From JAJYKC01 sp963823105 (lineage in GTDB: Bacteria; Acidobacteriota; Terriglobia; Bryobacterales; Bryobacteraceae): a DNA stretch of 64,000 nt. Position 1 is the first letter of the stretch; each line of letters begins with the position of its first letter. The notes below the pieces were generated by a model. That model was given only the letters and a program-made list of their open reading frames with translations. It had not been told where the DNA came from and did no database searches. The position numbers were made by a program, and so were the translations under genes. Below, in pieces: positions 28,202 to 37,563 of this stretch. The stretch is from positions 744,001 to 808,000 of the forward strand of contig CAWGKC010000005.1 of the NCBI GenBank assembly GCA_963823105.1, written 5' to 3'.

Positions 28202-31140
28202 ATGGTTCCTAGCTTCCAAAAAATACGCGCTGGAATGTTGGCGGTCCTGTTCGCCGGTTCGTCCGCGCGGGCGGCGGCCATTCATTTCGATAAAGACGTT
28301 GCGCCCATCTTCCAAGCCAACTGCGCCAGTTGTCACGGAACGCAGGTGAAGATGAAGGATCTGAACCTCACCACGGAAGAGAGCGCGCTCAAAGGCAGCG
28401 AAACCGGGGCGGTGGTGGTTCCCGGAAAACCGGAAGACAGCATTCTTTATCGCAAAGTTCAAAGCGGCGCGATGCCGATGGGCAAGCCGCATCTATCGGA
28501 AAAGGATATCGCGACGATCTTCTCCTGGATTCGCGGCGAGGACGCCGCCGGCGCCCGGTTGCGGCGAAGGTTGATAATTCGCCCGTCACACAAGACGATG
28601 TGATTCCCATTCTCCTCACGCGCTGCACCGTGTGCCACGGACTGCGGCGGCAGGAAGGCGGCTTGGACCTTCGCTCGAAGGCCTCGATGCTGAAGGGCGG
28701 CAAGTCGGGTCCGGCGATTGTGTTGGGAAAACCCGAGGAGAGCCTGCTGATCCGGCGCGTCAAGGCGGGCGAAATGCCGCCGAAGCAAAAATTGATTGTG
28801 GTGGGCGTGAAGCCGATCACTCCGGCGGAAACCGAAAAAGTGGCGCGTTGGATCCTACAGGGCGGGCCCGAGGTGGAGCTGCCTCCTTCGGTGGCGGGAA
28901 CTCCGCTCGATCCGCTGGTCACCGACAAGGACCGCCAGTTCTGGTCGTTCCAAGCGCCCATCCGTCCGGAAGCGCCCCAAAGTAAAGCATGTAGACCGGG
29001 TTCGGAATCCGATCGACGCGTTCGTGCTTTCGAAACTGGAAGCGAAGGGGTTGTCGCTTGCGCCGGAAGCGAGCCGCGAGATACTCATCCGGCGCGCTAC
29101 TTTCGACCTAACGGGCCTGCCGCCGGATCCGGACGAGGTGAAGGAGTTTGTGGCGAGCAAGGATCCGCTCGCTTACGAGAAGCTGGTGGACCGGCTGCTC
29201 GCCTCGCCGCGCTATGGCGAGCGATGGGGCCGCTACTGGCTGGATGTGGCCGGTTATGCCGACTCGGAAGGCGGCAAGCTGGACGCCGATCTGCCGCGCC
29301 CATTCGCTTTCCGCTATCGCGACTACGTGATTCGCGCGTTCAACAGCGACAAGCCTTACGACCGGTTTTTGACAGAGCAAATCGCCGGCGACGAATTAGC
29401 GGATTACGAGCATGCTTCCACAGTGACCCAGGAGATGTTGGACGACCTGATCGCGACGGGGTTTCTGCGGATGGCGCCCGACTCGACAACGGAGCGCGAA
29501 GTGAACTTTGTCGACGACCGAGTGGACGTCATCGCCGATGAGATCGAAACCGTCAGTTCGTCGGTGATGGGACTGACGATGAAATGCGCCCGCTGCCACA
29601 GCCATAAGTACGATCCGTTGCCGCAGCGCGATTACTACCGTTTCAAGGCCATTTTCAAGGGCGCGCTGGACGAGCACGACTGGGTGTCGCCCCTGACCTT
29701 GGAAAAGTATGGACTGTATTTCCCCGGCCGATATCTGCCCTACGTGACGCCCGGCGCCACCCCGATGCAATTGATGGAAGAGCAGCGCCGGCGTGAGTTC
29801 GTCAACAAGAATCTGGAAGTGGAGATCAAGGCCGTTCAGACGGCTTGGGACGAAAAGCTCAAAGCGCTGAAGAGTAAGATCATCGAGAAGCGCATCGCCG
29901 AGCAGCCCAAGGACCTTCAGGACGATCTGCGCAAGCTGGCCGCAACGCCGGCGGAGAACCGGGACGAGGTGCAAAAGTATTTGGCGCGGAAGTTCGAGGC
30001 GCTGCTGAAGGTGGACCGCGCGGAATTGAAGCACGATCCAACGGTAGCCCAAGAATCGGAGGATGTCGAGAAGAAGATCAAGTTACTCGAATATAAGACG
30101 ATCCCGGAACCGAAGATCCGCGCGCTATGGGATCGCGGCGCACCCTCGCCCACTTACATCCTGCGGCGGGGAGTGGCGACCAGCTTCGGACCCTATGTGG
30201 AGCCCGGACCTCCGGCGGTTCTCATGACCGCGAAACTGACTTACCAGCCAACGCCTCCCTGGCCGGGGAGCGAGAAGACGGGGCGGCGGCTGGCGCTGGC
30301 CAAGTGGCTGACGAATCCCGAGCATCCGCTGACATCGCGCGTGATGGTAAATCGAATGTGGAGGCTCCACTTCGGAACGGGGATTGTGAAGTCGGTCGGA
30401 AACTTCGGAAAAGCGGGCGTCCCGCCGACGAACCCGGAGCTGCTGGACTGGCTGGCAACGGAATTTGTGGCGCGAGGCTGGAGCATGAAAGAAATGCACC
30501 GGCTGATGATGACATCGAGCACTTACCGGCAGTCTTCGGTGGTGAGCGAGGAATCGGAGCGCTTGGACGGCGACAACGCTGCTGCTCTCGCACATGCCGC
30601 TGCGGCGCATGGAGGGCGAGGTTTTGAACGACACGCTGGTCTATGTGGCGGGGCGGCTGGACGAGACGCGCTTCGGCGTGCCGGAGCCGGTGCTGGTCCG
30701 CGACGACGGCCTGGTTACGCCGATCGACAACGGAGAAGGGATGGCGGCGCAGCATCTACACGAACCAGCGCCGCTCGGAAATCCCGACCTTGCTCGACAA
30801 TTTCGATTTGCCTCCGATGAGCCCCAACTGCATCGAACGGATGGAATCCACCGTATCGCTGCAGGCGCTCTATCTATCGAATAACGGGATGGTGAAGCAG
30901 CTTGCCGAGGCGACGGCGCGGCGGGTGGCGCGCGAAGCGGGGCCGGATGCGCAGAAGCAGATCGACCGGCTTTTCTGGCTGGCGCTGAGCCGTCCTCCGA
31001 CTTCGGAAGAAGCGAAAGTAAGTCTAGCGGCGCTGGTCAAGCTAAAGCAAGTGGAACCGAAGGACGCCGGCGAACTCGCCGCACTTACTAAGTTGTGCCA
31101 CACCGTGTTTAACTCCGCGGCTTTCATTTATATCGACTAA
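28202..31140 (+). CDS. PSD1 and planctomycete cytochrome c domain protein, four frame changes
   Basis: Large secreted protein of about 979 residues, normally one polypeptide with, in order, a signal peptide, two c-type haem sites (CASCHG near residue 40; CTVCHG in the second module), a DUF1549 domain (TFDLTGLPPDPDEVKEFV; MKCARCHSHKYDPL, a further C-x2-C-H) and a DUF1553/PSD1 domain (PLTSRVMVNRMWRLHFG; NFGKAGVPPTNPELLDWLA; RRSIYTNQRRSEIPTLLDNF). GGGGAG lies upstream of the ATG. Frame changes fall near 28552, 28980, 30585 and 30739; two sit at C4 and G3 runs. It is followed 21 bases later by its usual DUF1501 partner. Biochemical role unknown; presumed extracellular redox or degradation function. 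Confidence 0.9.
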
Positions 31141-31161
31141 CTATTGCGAGAAAACTTTCCC

Positions 31162-32646
31162 ATGGCTCACGAACAATGCAGGCACTGTAATCCAGGCGAA
31201 AAGTCCAAGCTCTCGCGGAGGGCGTTCTTCGATCGCGTTTCGGACGGGCTGCACGGTGCGGCGCTGGCGACGCTGCTGAGCCGCGACCTCTACGGCGCCA
31301 CCGCCGGATCGGAACAACCGGACGGCCATCGCGCGGTCTACGATCTGAAGCCGCGGGCGCCGCAGTTCGCTCCGAAGGCCAAGTCGGTAATCCAGTTGTT
31401 CATGAACGGCGGACCGAGCCAGATGGATCTCTTCGATCCCAAGCCGATGCTCGATAAGCACAACGGCGAGCCTTATTTCGACAAGCTCGCGGCCGACCTC
31501 ACAACACCCGAACAGAGCGGCGGCCTCATGCGGAGCCCTTTTAAGTTCGCCCAGTATGGCAAGTCCGGCATGTGGGTGTCGGATGCGATGCCGCATCTGA
31601 CCGAAGTGGTGGACGACATCTGCATGATCCGGTCGATGCATACAATGCACCCGAATCACGAGCCGGCGCTGTTCATGATTCAAAGTGGGCGCATCATCCC
31701 AGGCCGCCCGTCGATGGGCTCGTGGGTGGTTTACGGACTGGGGTCGGAAAATCAGAATCTGCCCGCGTATGTCGTGTTGGACGATCCGCTCGGGTTGCCG
31801 ATCAATGGCACCCAAAATTGGCAAGCCGGCTTTCTGCCGCCGCTCTATCAAGGCACGCGGATCCGGTCCGTCGGATCGCCGATTCTGAATCTGGCTCCCG
31901 AGACTCCGGAGTCGAGCGAGGTGGTGCAGGCGGGGCGCGAACTGCTTTCCCGGCTCGATCTGATTCATAAGAGGAGCCGGCCGAACCAGTTACAACTCGA
32001 CGCGCGCATCGCCAGCTACGAGCTGGCGGCGAATTTGCAGATGACGGCCAGCGACGCGTTGGACATAAGCAAAGAAAGCCCGGAGACGCTGGAGATGTAC
32101 GGCGTTGGAAAGCAGCCCACCGATTCCTACGCCCGCCGCTGCATCATGGCCCGCCGGCTGATCGAACGCGGCGTGCGCTTCGTACAGCTCTACATTAACA
32201 GCCAGATCTGGGACAACCACACTTACCTGGCTCGCGACATGAGGGCTGCCGCTGCGCGCACGGATCAACCGGCCGCGGCGCTGGTGAAGGATCTCAAACG
32301 GCGCGGGCTGCTCAACGACACGCTGGTGATTTGGGGCGGCGAATTCGGGCGCATGCCCATCGCGCAGATGGAGAACGGAATGGAAACCGCGGGCCGGGAT
32401 CACAACCCCAGCGCATTCAGTTTGTGGATGGCGGGAGCCGGCATCAAAGCGGGAACGGTCCACGGCGCGACCGATGAACTTGGCCACGAGGCCGTGGAGA
32501 ACAAGGTTAGCGTTACCGACTGGCACGCAACGATCCTGCACTTACTGGGGTTGGACTCCCAGCGCCTGGTCTTCGATCAGAACGGGTTGAAAGACAAGCT
32601 GACGTCGGTGTTCGATTGCCGGGTTGTAACGGAGATTCTGGCGTAA
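31162..32646 (+). CDS. DUF1501 domain protein (sulfatase-like fold)
   Basis: 494 residues, the standard partner of PSD1 proteins. The N terminus has a twin-arginine-like KLSRRAFFDRVSDGLHGAAL leader. Motifs of DUF1501: VIQLFMNGGPSQMDLFDPKP, MIRSMHTMHPNHEPALF, GRPSMGSWVVYGLGSENQN, RCIMARRLIERGVRFVQLY and WGGEFGRMPIAQMENG, with AGRDHNPSAFSLWMAG near the end; the fold is related to alkaline-phosphatase/sulfatase enzymes. The ATG at 31162 is preferred over a TTG 18 bases earlier. It follows the PSD1 gene by 21 bases on the same strand, so one operon. Function of the pair is not established. Confidence 0.92.
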   Translation: MAHEQCRHCNPGEKSKLSRRAFFDRVSDGLHGAALATLLSRDLYGATAGSEQPDGHRAVYDLKPRAPQFAPKAKSVIQLFMNGGPSQMDLFDPKPMLDKHNGEPYFDKLAADLTTPEQSGGLMRSPFKFAQYGKSGMWVSDAMPHLTEVVDDICMIRSMHTMHPNHEPALFMIQSGRIIPGRPSMGSWVVYGLGSENQNLPAYVVLDDPLGLPINGTQNWQAGFLPPLYQGTRIRSVGSPILNLAPETPESSEVVQAGRELLSRLDLIHKRSRPNQLQLDARIASYELAANLQMTASDALDISKESPETLEMYGVGKQPTDSYARRCIMARRLIERGVRFVQLYINSQIWDNHTYLARDMRAAAARTDQPAAALVKDLKRRGLLNDTLVIWGGEFGRMPIAQMENGMETAGRDHNPSAFSLWMAGAGIKAGTVHGATDELGHEAVENKVSVTDWHATILHLLGLDSQRLVFDQNGLKDKLTSVFDCRVVTEILA

Positions 32647-33276
32647 GGACGTTCCGGTGGGGAGATGCGGCGCAGGTATGATCCATACTAGTGACGTTCA
32701 CCCCAATTTATAGACAGTAATAGTTCAACGAGTTTTTGGGCGCGTAACGTTGTTACGCCGAGGATGCGTTCCCAAGGAAGCCGCTGCTGTTTTTGGTTTG
32801 CCGTTCCGATCCGAGTTGCTTTCTTTCCTTCTTTCGTTTGTTTCCTAATAATATGGTGCAACGTTGCGTTTTACGAAGATCAAAAACCCGTTCATTTGCC
32901 CTTGCACGGGTTAGGGAGCCGCGTCAAACGCGAGCGGCCAGCGCCCACCTTTTTGCATTCGCGATCTCCAGTGCCTAGGGTGGAAACCACTTAGCGGCGA
33001 GGACGAAGATGATCAGTCGTCTCGCTCTTGGTTACACGATAGCGCGGGGGGTGTGAAAAGCGAGGGGACGGGATGGCGAGGATGGGGTGTAAGGTGTTGA
33101 GGGGAGGGGGATATAATTTTCTCGGGGCGTTGTGACCGACTTTTCGGGGTTTCGGAATTTCCTATTTCAAATCTATTTGGCCAGGCGTTTAGCTCGGTTT
33201 GCTTTCGTATTCCTGCAGTTTCAATCTTTCTGTTATGCTTGGAATTTCTTACACATCGATCCGGAGGGATGCCGAA
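32647..33276. other. 630-base intergenic region
   Basis: No convincing gene. Short open frames here give Cys/Phe/Ser-rich or Arg-rich peptides with no domain. It holds a 7-base-arm palindrome at 32742-32758, an AACCCG/CGGGTT inverted repeat (32885-32890 and 32107 bases further numbering 32907-32912) and a G-rich tract at about 33048-33110 with five runs of three or more G on the plus strand. Sequence before 33240 is relatively AT-rich (TTTCCTTCTTTCG tracts). It presumably contains the promoter of the leucine-rich-repeat pair. Confidence 0.5.
32742..32758. promoter_or_regulatory. Palindrome GCGTAAC-GTT-GTTACGC
   Basis: Perfect 7-base arms around a 3-base centre, in the gap between the DUF1501 gene and the leucine-rich-repeat pair. 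It lacks a T-run and is far from either gene, so it could be a regulator site or a chance palindrome. Confidence 0.25.
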
Positions 33277-35286
33277 ATGCTCGCGGCTCGGAAAATCGGG
33301 GTGATCGCCTGTGTTGCGATGTGGTGCCATGTGCTCGCGGCCGCATCCGGGCCGGCCGATCGTCAGGTTGCGGAGTGGGTTCTGCGCGAGGGCGGGCGCG
33401 TGATGGTCAACGGGCAGCGCCAGGTAATCGACGACTTGGCGAAACTTCCGACAGCGCAGTTCCGGTTGACCGCCGTCGACCTTGCCGGTACGATTATCGA
33501 TCCCAAGGATCTCGCACGGCTCGCCGGTCTCGGCAGCCTTACGGAGCTCGCTCTTCCCGGTCCCATTTTCACGCCATTCTCCGACAGTCCGCTGGATGCC
33601 AACGCGGCACTGAAACCGCTTGCCACGCTCACCAATCTGGAGCGGCTCTTTTTCAGCCTGAATTTCCTTCCCACTTACAACGTGAACGACCAAGGGGTGG
33701 GCTACCTCGCGGCGCTGACGCGGCTGCGCGAGTTGCGCCTCCCGCAGTCGACGGTCAAGACGCCGAACCTGGCCCCATTCGCCCATCTGGAATCGCTCGA
33801 CCTGAGCGACTGCCCTTATTTCGGCGACGCCGGCATGGCGACCCTGGAGCGGCTAAAGGATTTGCGGCGTCTGTATTTGCGCAACAATCCCATCACGGAC
33901 GAAGGCTTGAAGTATCTAAGCGGTCTGACCGCTCTTGAGGATCTGGACCTCTATGGCGTGGCCGTGACGGACCGTGGGATTGAGTCTCTGCGGACCCTGA
34001 CGGGGTTGCGGAAGCTAAACCTGCTTGGGGCGGAGGTGACCGACAACGGCGCGGAAATGTTGGCCGGGCTGCCGCATTTGCGCGATCTGAATCTGTACCG
34101 CAGTCATGTGAGCAACGCGGGCTTGGCGAAGCTGGCGGGGCTGAAGGAGCTCGCGTCTCTGGACATCCGCTACAGCCGCGCGACCGGCGCGGGCGTCGAT
34201 GCGCTCAAGACCGCGCTACCGCAATGCAACGTCGAGTTTGCCGGCGGCGCATCGGCCGGAGCCGGAAAAGCGCCAGCCGTGTTGCCGGCGGGAACGGGCG
34301 CGCGCGCCATCGCCGAATGGATCCGCCGGCTCGGAGGGAAAGCCGAATTTCGCGGCGATTCGCTGGTGGCGATTACGCTAGCTTCCACCCGTGTGACGGA
34401 CGCGCAGCTTTCCCACCTGGCCGGCCTGAATGGTCTGGAGCGTCTCGATCTGGACGCCACGCAGACTGGCGATCTGGGGCTCCGCTCCTTGAGCGCATTG
34501 ACGGGCTTGCGGGCGCTGAGCCTGAATAACACGACGGTGTCCGACGCCGGTCTCGCTTATCTACGTAACCTGCGCGAACTTCGCTCCCTCCATCTGTCGG
34601 GCACGCTGGTTCAAGGCTCCGGACTGGCCGCTTTGAAATCTCTAACCGCGTTGACCGAACTCGACCTGACGAGTGCGCCGGTAAACGACGAGGGACTCAA
34701 AGAGATCGCTGGAATAACCAGCCTGGAACGGCTCTACCTCGGCTACTCGGACATTACCGATGCCGGGGCCGCGCCTTTGGAAAAACTGAATCGTTTGCAG
34801 GTGCTCACCTTGGACGGAACGGATCTTGGAGACACCGCGATGCGCTCCGTGGGTAAACTGGCCGGGTTGCGCGAACTGGGTCTGAACAGTTGCCGCTTCA
34901 CCGACAAAGGCCTTGAGAGGCTCTCCGGGCTTCAACATCTGGAGCGGCTGGACTTGGTGCGGACCGCTACGGGAGATGCCGGGATCGCGGCGCTGGCCGG
35001 TCTGAAAAATCTAGCGTTCTTGAATCTCGACTATACGACCGTCGACGATCACGCTCTCGATCCATTGAAGAATCTGCCGATGCTGCGGGATCTGTACCTC
35101 AACATGGCGAAGGTAACGGACGCCGGCGTGGAGGATCTTTCATCGATGCATGCGCTGCGGAATTTGAATCTCTATCACACCCTCGTTACCGAGAAAGGGC
35201 TGGCGCGGCTCAAGACGGCCCTGCCCAACTGCGGCATTGTTTTCGATCGGGACTCCGCGTTGCCGGCGAGAAGAGGAAGAGGATAG
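33277..35286 (+). CDS. Secreted leucine-rich-repeat protein with two tandem LRR blocks
   Basis: 669 residues: a signal peptide (KIGVIACVAMWCHVLAAASG) then about twenty LRRs of the cysteine-containing/ribonuclease-inhibitor-like type, each about 24 residues on the pattern LxxLxxLxLxxTxVTDxGLxxL (ALEDLDLYGVAVTDRGIESL, TALTELDLTSAPVNDEGLKE). The chain is two blocks: each opens with a cap module, RQVAEWVLREGGRVMVNGQ at about 30 and ARAIAEWIRRLGGKAEFRGD at about 346. The second follows the end of block 1 (LKTALPQCNVEF), and the same ending recurs at the C terminus (LKTALPNCGIVF). GGAGGGA lies 8 bases before the ATG at 33277, which settles the start over an in-frame ATG at 33199. Likely extracellular or periplasmic protein binding. 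Confidence 0.9.
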   Translation: MLAARKIGVIACVAMWCHVLAAASGPADRQVAEWVLREGGRVMVNGQRQVIDDLAKLPTAQFRLTAVDLAGTIIDPKDLARLAGLGSLTELALPGPIFTPFSDSPLDANAALKPLATLTNLERLFFSLNFLPTYNVNDQGVGYLAALTRLRELRLPQSTVKTPNLAPFAHLESLDLSDCPYFGDAGMATLERLKDLRRLYLRNNPITDEGLKYLSGLTALEDLDLYGVAVTDRGIESLRTLTGLRKLNLLGAEVTDNGAEMLAGLPHLRDLNLYRSHVSNAGLAKLAGLKELASLDIRYSRATGAGVDALKTALPQCNVEFAGGASAGAGKAPAVLPAGTGARAIAEWIRRLGGKAEFRGDSLVAITLASTRVTDAQLSHLAGLNGLERLDLDATQTGDLGLRSLSALTGLRALSLNNTTVSDAGLAYLRNLRELRSLHLSGTLVQGSGLAALKSLTALTELDLTSAPVNDEGLKEIAGITSLERLYLGYSDITDAGAAPLEKLNRLQVLTLDGTDLGDTAMRSVGKLAGLRELGLNSCRFTDKGLERLSGLQHLERLDLVRTATGDAGIAALAGLKNLAFLNLDYTTVDDHALDPLKNLPMLRDLYLNMAKVTDAGVEDLSSMHALRNLNLYHTLVTEKGLARLKTALPNCGIVFDRDSALPARRGRG

Positions 35287-35288
35287 CG

Positions 35289-36230
35289 ATGCGTTTCGCT
35301 CTTCTGTTTGTTGCGGCTCTTTCCGGCATGGCCGCATCCACCGGCGAACGGGATTCTTTGAGCTGGATCGGCGATGCCGGCGGGGCGGTGACACGCGATT
35401 CCCAGGGCCGCGTGGTCGCCGTGGATCTACGCGCGAGTTGGGCGGGGGACTCCGATCTCGCAAGTCTGGTCAACGTCCCTACTCTAAGCCGGCTGGACTT
35501 GTCACTGACTCGCATCGGCGATCACGGGCTGAGGCAGTTGAAAAACGCGCCGGCGATCGAGGACCTGAACCTTCGATACGCGGAACTGATCACCGACGAG
35601 GGCATCTCCGCATTGAAGACATGGAAGCGCCTCAAGCGTCTCAATCTCGAAGGCACGAAGGTCACCGATAACACGCTTCAGCACCTCTCCGGCCTGACAA
35701 CTCTTGAAGCGCTCAATATCGGCTATGTCCTGGTGACCGATTCCGGCGTCGAGGCGCTGGCCTCGCTGACCAATCTGAAGGAACTGACCCTCGGCGGAAA
35801 CAAGCTTACCGATGCGGGCTTGCAGCCGCTGCGGCAACTGCCGAACTTGACCTATCTCGATCTCGGGGGCACGCAGCGGGAGGACTCGGGAATGTGGTCG
35901 GTCAGTTTCGCGCAGCCCGGTCTCGAAGCCATCGCGACGCTGAAGGATCTGCGGCGCTTGCGCCTGGAGGACACCTTGATCACCGCGCGCGGCCTGGAGA
36001 CGATCGAACGCCTCCCGCGGCTGGAATCACTGGATTTGCACGATTGCGAGCGGATCGGGGACGAGGCGGTCCCGATTCTCGCTTCGATGCGGGCGCTTCG
36101 GTGGGTGGACCTCACGGACACCAAAGTCAGCGCCGGCGGGCTTGAGAAATTGCGACGAGCGAAGCCCGGGTGCCGGATCCTCAAGGCGGCATCGAGCCCG
36201 AAGCAGGAGGCCCAGACTACGGAGCGTTAG
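35289..36230 (+). CDS. Secreted leucine-rich-repeat protein, single block
   Basis: 313 residues, a shorter relative of the preceding gene and only 2 bases behind it. A short signal peptide (FALLFVAALSGMAAST) is followed by the same cap module (DSLSWIGDAGGAVTRDSQGR) and about nine LRRs (TTLEALNIGYVLVTDSGVEA; RLESLDLHDCERIGDEAVPI), ending LRRAKPGCRILK, which matches the block ending of its neighbour. AGAGGA lies just before the ATG. It converges with the DUF1552 gene with one base between stops. Gene duplication of a common LRR block is the simplest origin. Confidence 0.9.
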   Translation: MRFALLFVAALSGMAASTGERDSLSWIGDAGGAVTRDSQGRVVAVDLRASWAGDSDLASLVNVPTLSRLDLSLTRIGDHGLRQLKNAPAIEDLNLRYAELITDEGISALKTWKRLKRLNLEGTKVTDNTLQHLSGLTTLEALNIGYVLVTDSGVEALASLTNLKELTLGGNKLTDAGLQPLRQLPNLTYLDLGGTQREDSGMWSVSFAQPGLEAIATLKDLRRLRLEDTLITARGLETIERLPRLESLDLHDCERIGDEAVPILASMRALRWVDLTDTKVSAGGLEKLRRAKPGCRILKAASSPKQEAQTTER

Positions 36231-36231
36231 G

Positions 36232-37563
36232 CTACGCCAGTATCTCGGTCAGCTTCCGGTTAAAGGTTGGGAACGCGCCAAGGCCGGCCCCCATTACTTC
36301 ATCTGCGAGCGTCAGATAGAGATCCCCTACCGTGCCGGTGGTTTCCGTGTGGCGGCCGGTCGCCAGGCGTCCGGCGTGTCCGGCGAGGATCATCGCGAGG
36401 CCGTTATTCTTGTGCGGATTCGCTTCGGCATGCTCATGCACGAAGGCGAGACAGCAATGGTCGAGAAGATTGCCGTCGCCTTCGGGCGTCGCCTTCAGAC
36501 GGCCCACGAGGTAAGCGAATTCCTCCACATGCCAGCGGCAGATGTCGCGCATGATTCGCTGCCCTTCGACGCCGTCGGCGCCCGGCGCCCGTCCATCGGC
36601 GTGGGTATAGTCGTGATGCCGGGCCGCGGTGAAGCCAAGCCACGGGAACCGGCAGATGCTCTGGCATTTGGTGAGCATGTAGGAGGCGACGCGGGTCTGG
36701 TGCGTGATCAAGGCGTGGGCCAGCAGGTCGCTCTGCAATTTCGCGATGCGCGGCCAATCCTTCATGTCCTCGTACTCGGGAGGATTCATGTCCCGGTATT
36801 CGGGGGGCAGGGTCGTGATGGCGCGCTCCATGTCGCGAACCGAAGCCATCTGCTCGTCCACGCGCAAGCGGTCGTCATGGGGAAGGTCCTTCTTCAAAGC
36901 GGAAGCGTCGTCCATCACCGTGTCGAGGATGCTTCGTTTGCGGTCGATCCAGCCTTCCTGGCGGCGGCCAAAAAGACGATCGAAGAGACGATCCGGCAGC
37001 ATCTCCGGGGGGAGCGCGCGATCGAAGCCCGTCCAGCTCATATTCCGCTGGATGCTTTCGCCGAACGATTCCTGTGCGACGCCGAGCTGCAGCGAGCGAA
37101 ACCGCGAATCGCCGCCGATCTTGCCGGCGATGGCCTGGTCGATCGAGATGCCGCTGGCGCCGCGTCCGCTGTACCGGGTGCAGGTCATCAGCCCGCTCAT
37201 CGAATTGTGATGCCCGTTTCCCGGACCGGGCAGGCCGGCCGCGAAATTGTCCAGGCCGGTGACGATGTGAATGTCGTCGCGGTACGGCGCCAGCGGCGTC
37301 AAGCAGGGCGTCAGGCGGTAATCGGCTCCCGTCTCGGCGGGAATCCAGTATCGCTCCGGGATTCCGTTGCCATTGAACCACAGGACGAAGCGGTTCTCGA
37401 TCGGCGCTTCCTTCTTTACGCCCGCGACTCCCAGGTCCGCGGCATAAGCCGTTCCGGCGGAATTGAACATCGACACGAGCGGCGGCAGGCCCAGCCACGC
37501 GCCCGCGCCCTTCAGCAGTCTCCGGCGGGAGATCCTAAAGCGCTTTGTGATTACTTGCGACAT
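36232..37563 (-). CDS. DUF1552 protein, Tat-exported
   Basis: 443 residues. The Tat leader is clear (RISRRRLLKGAGAWLGLPPL). The mature part carries DUF1552 motifs: RFVLWFNGNGIPERYWIP, TGLDNFAAGLPGPGNGHHNS, GISIDQAIAGKIGGDSRFRS, RKRSILDTVMDDASALKKDL and CLAFVHEHAEANPHKNNGLA. It is structurally in the same broad group as DUF1501. Its start overlaps the end of the DUF1592 gene by 29 bases on the same strand, so they are co-expressed, as in other Planctomycetota/Acidobacteriota genomes. Function unknown. Confidence 0.92.
   Translation of the reverse strand: MSQVITKRFRISRRRLLKGAGAWLGLPPLVSMFNSAGTAYAADLGVAGVKKEAPIENRFVLWFNGNGIPERYWIPAETGADYRLTPCLTPLAPYRDDIHIVTGLDNFAAGLPGPGNGHHNSMSGLMTCTRYSGRGASGISIDQAIAGKIGGDSRFRSLQLGVAQESFGESIQRNMSWTGFDRALPPEMLPDRLFDRLFGRRQEGWIDRKRSILDTVMDDASALKKDLPHDDRLRVDEQMASVRDMERAITTLPPEYRDMNPPEYEDMKDWPRIAKLQSDLLAHALITHQTRVASYMLTKCQSICRFPWLGFTAARHHDYTHADGRAPGADGVEGQRIMRDICRWHVEEFAYLVGRLKATPEGDGNLLDHCCLAFVHEHAEANPHKNNGLAMILAGHAGRLATGRHTETTGTVGDLYLTLADEVMGAGLGAFPTFNRKLTEILA

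Noticed and set aside
32764..32994. Short plus-strand frames in the 32.6-33.3 kb gap
   Set aside because: No ribosome binding site or domain; composition Cys/Phe/Ser/Arg typical of chance frames.
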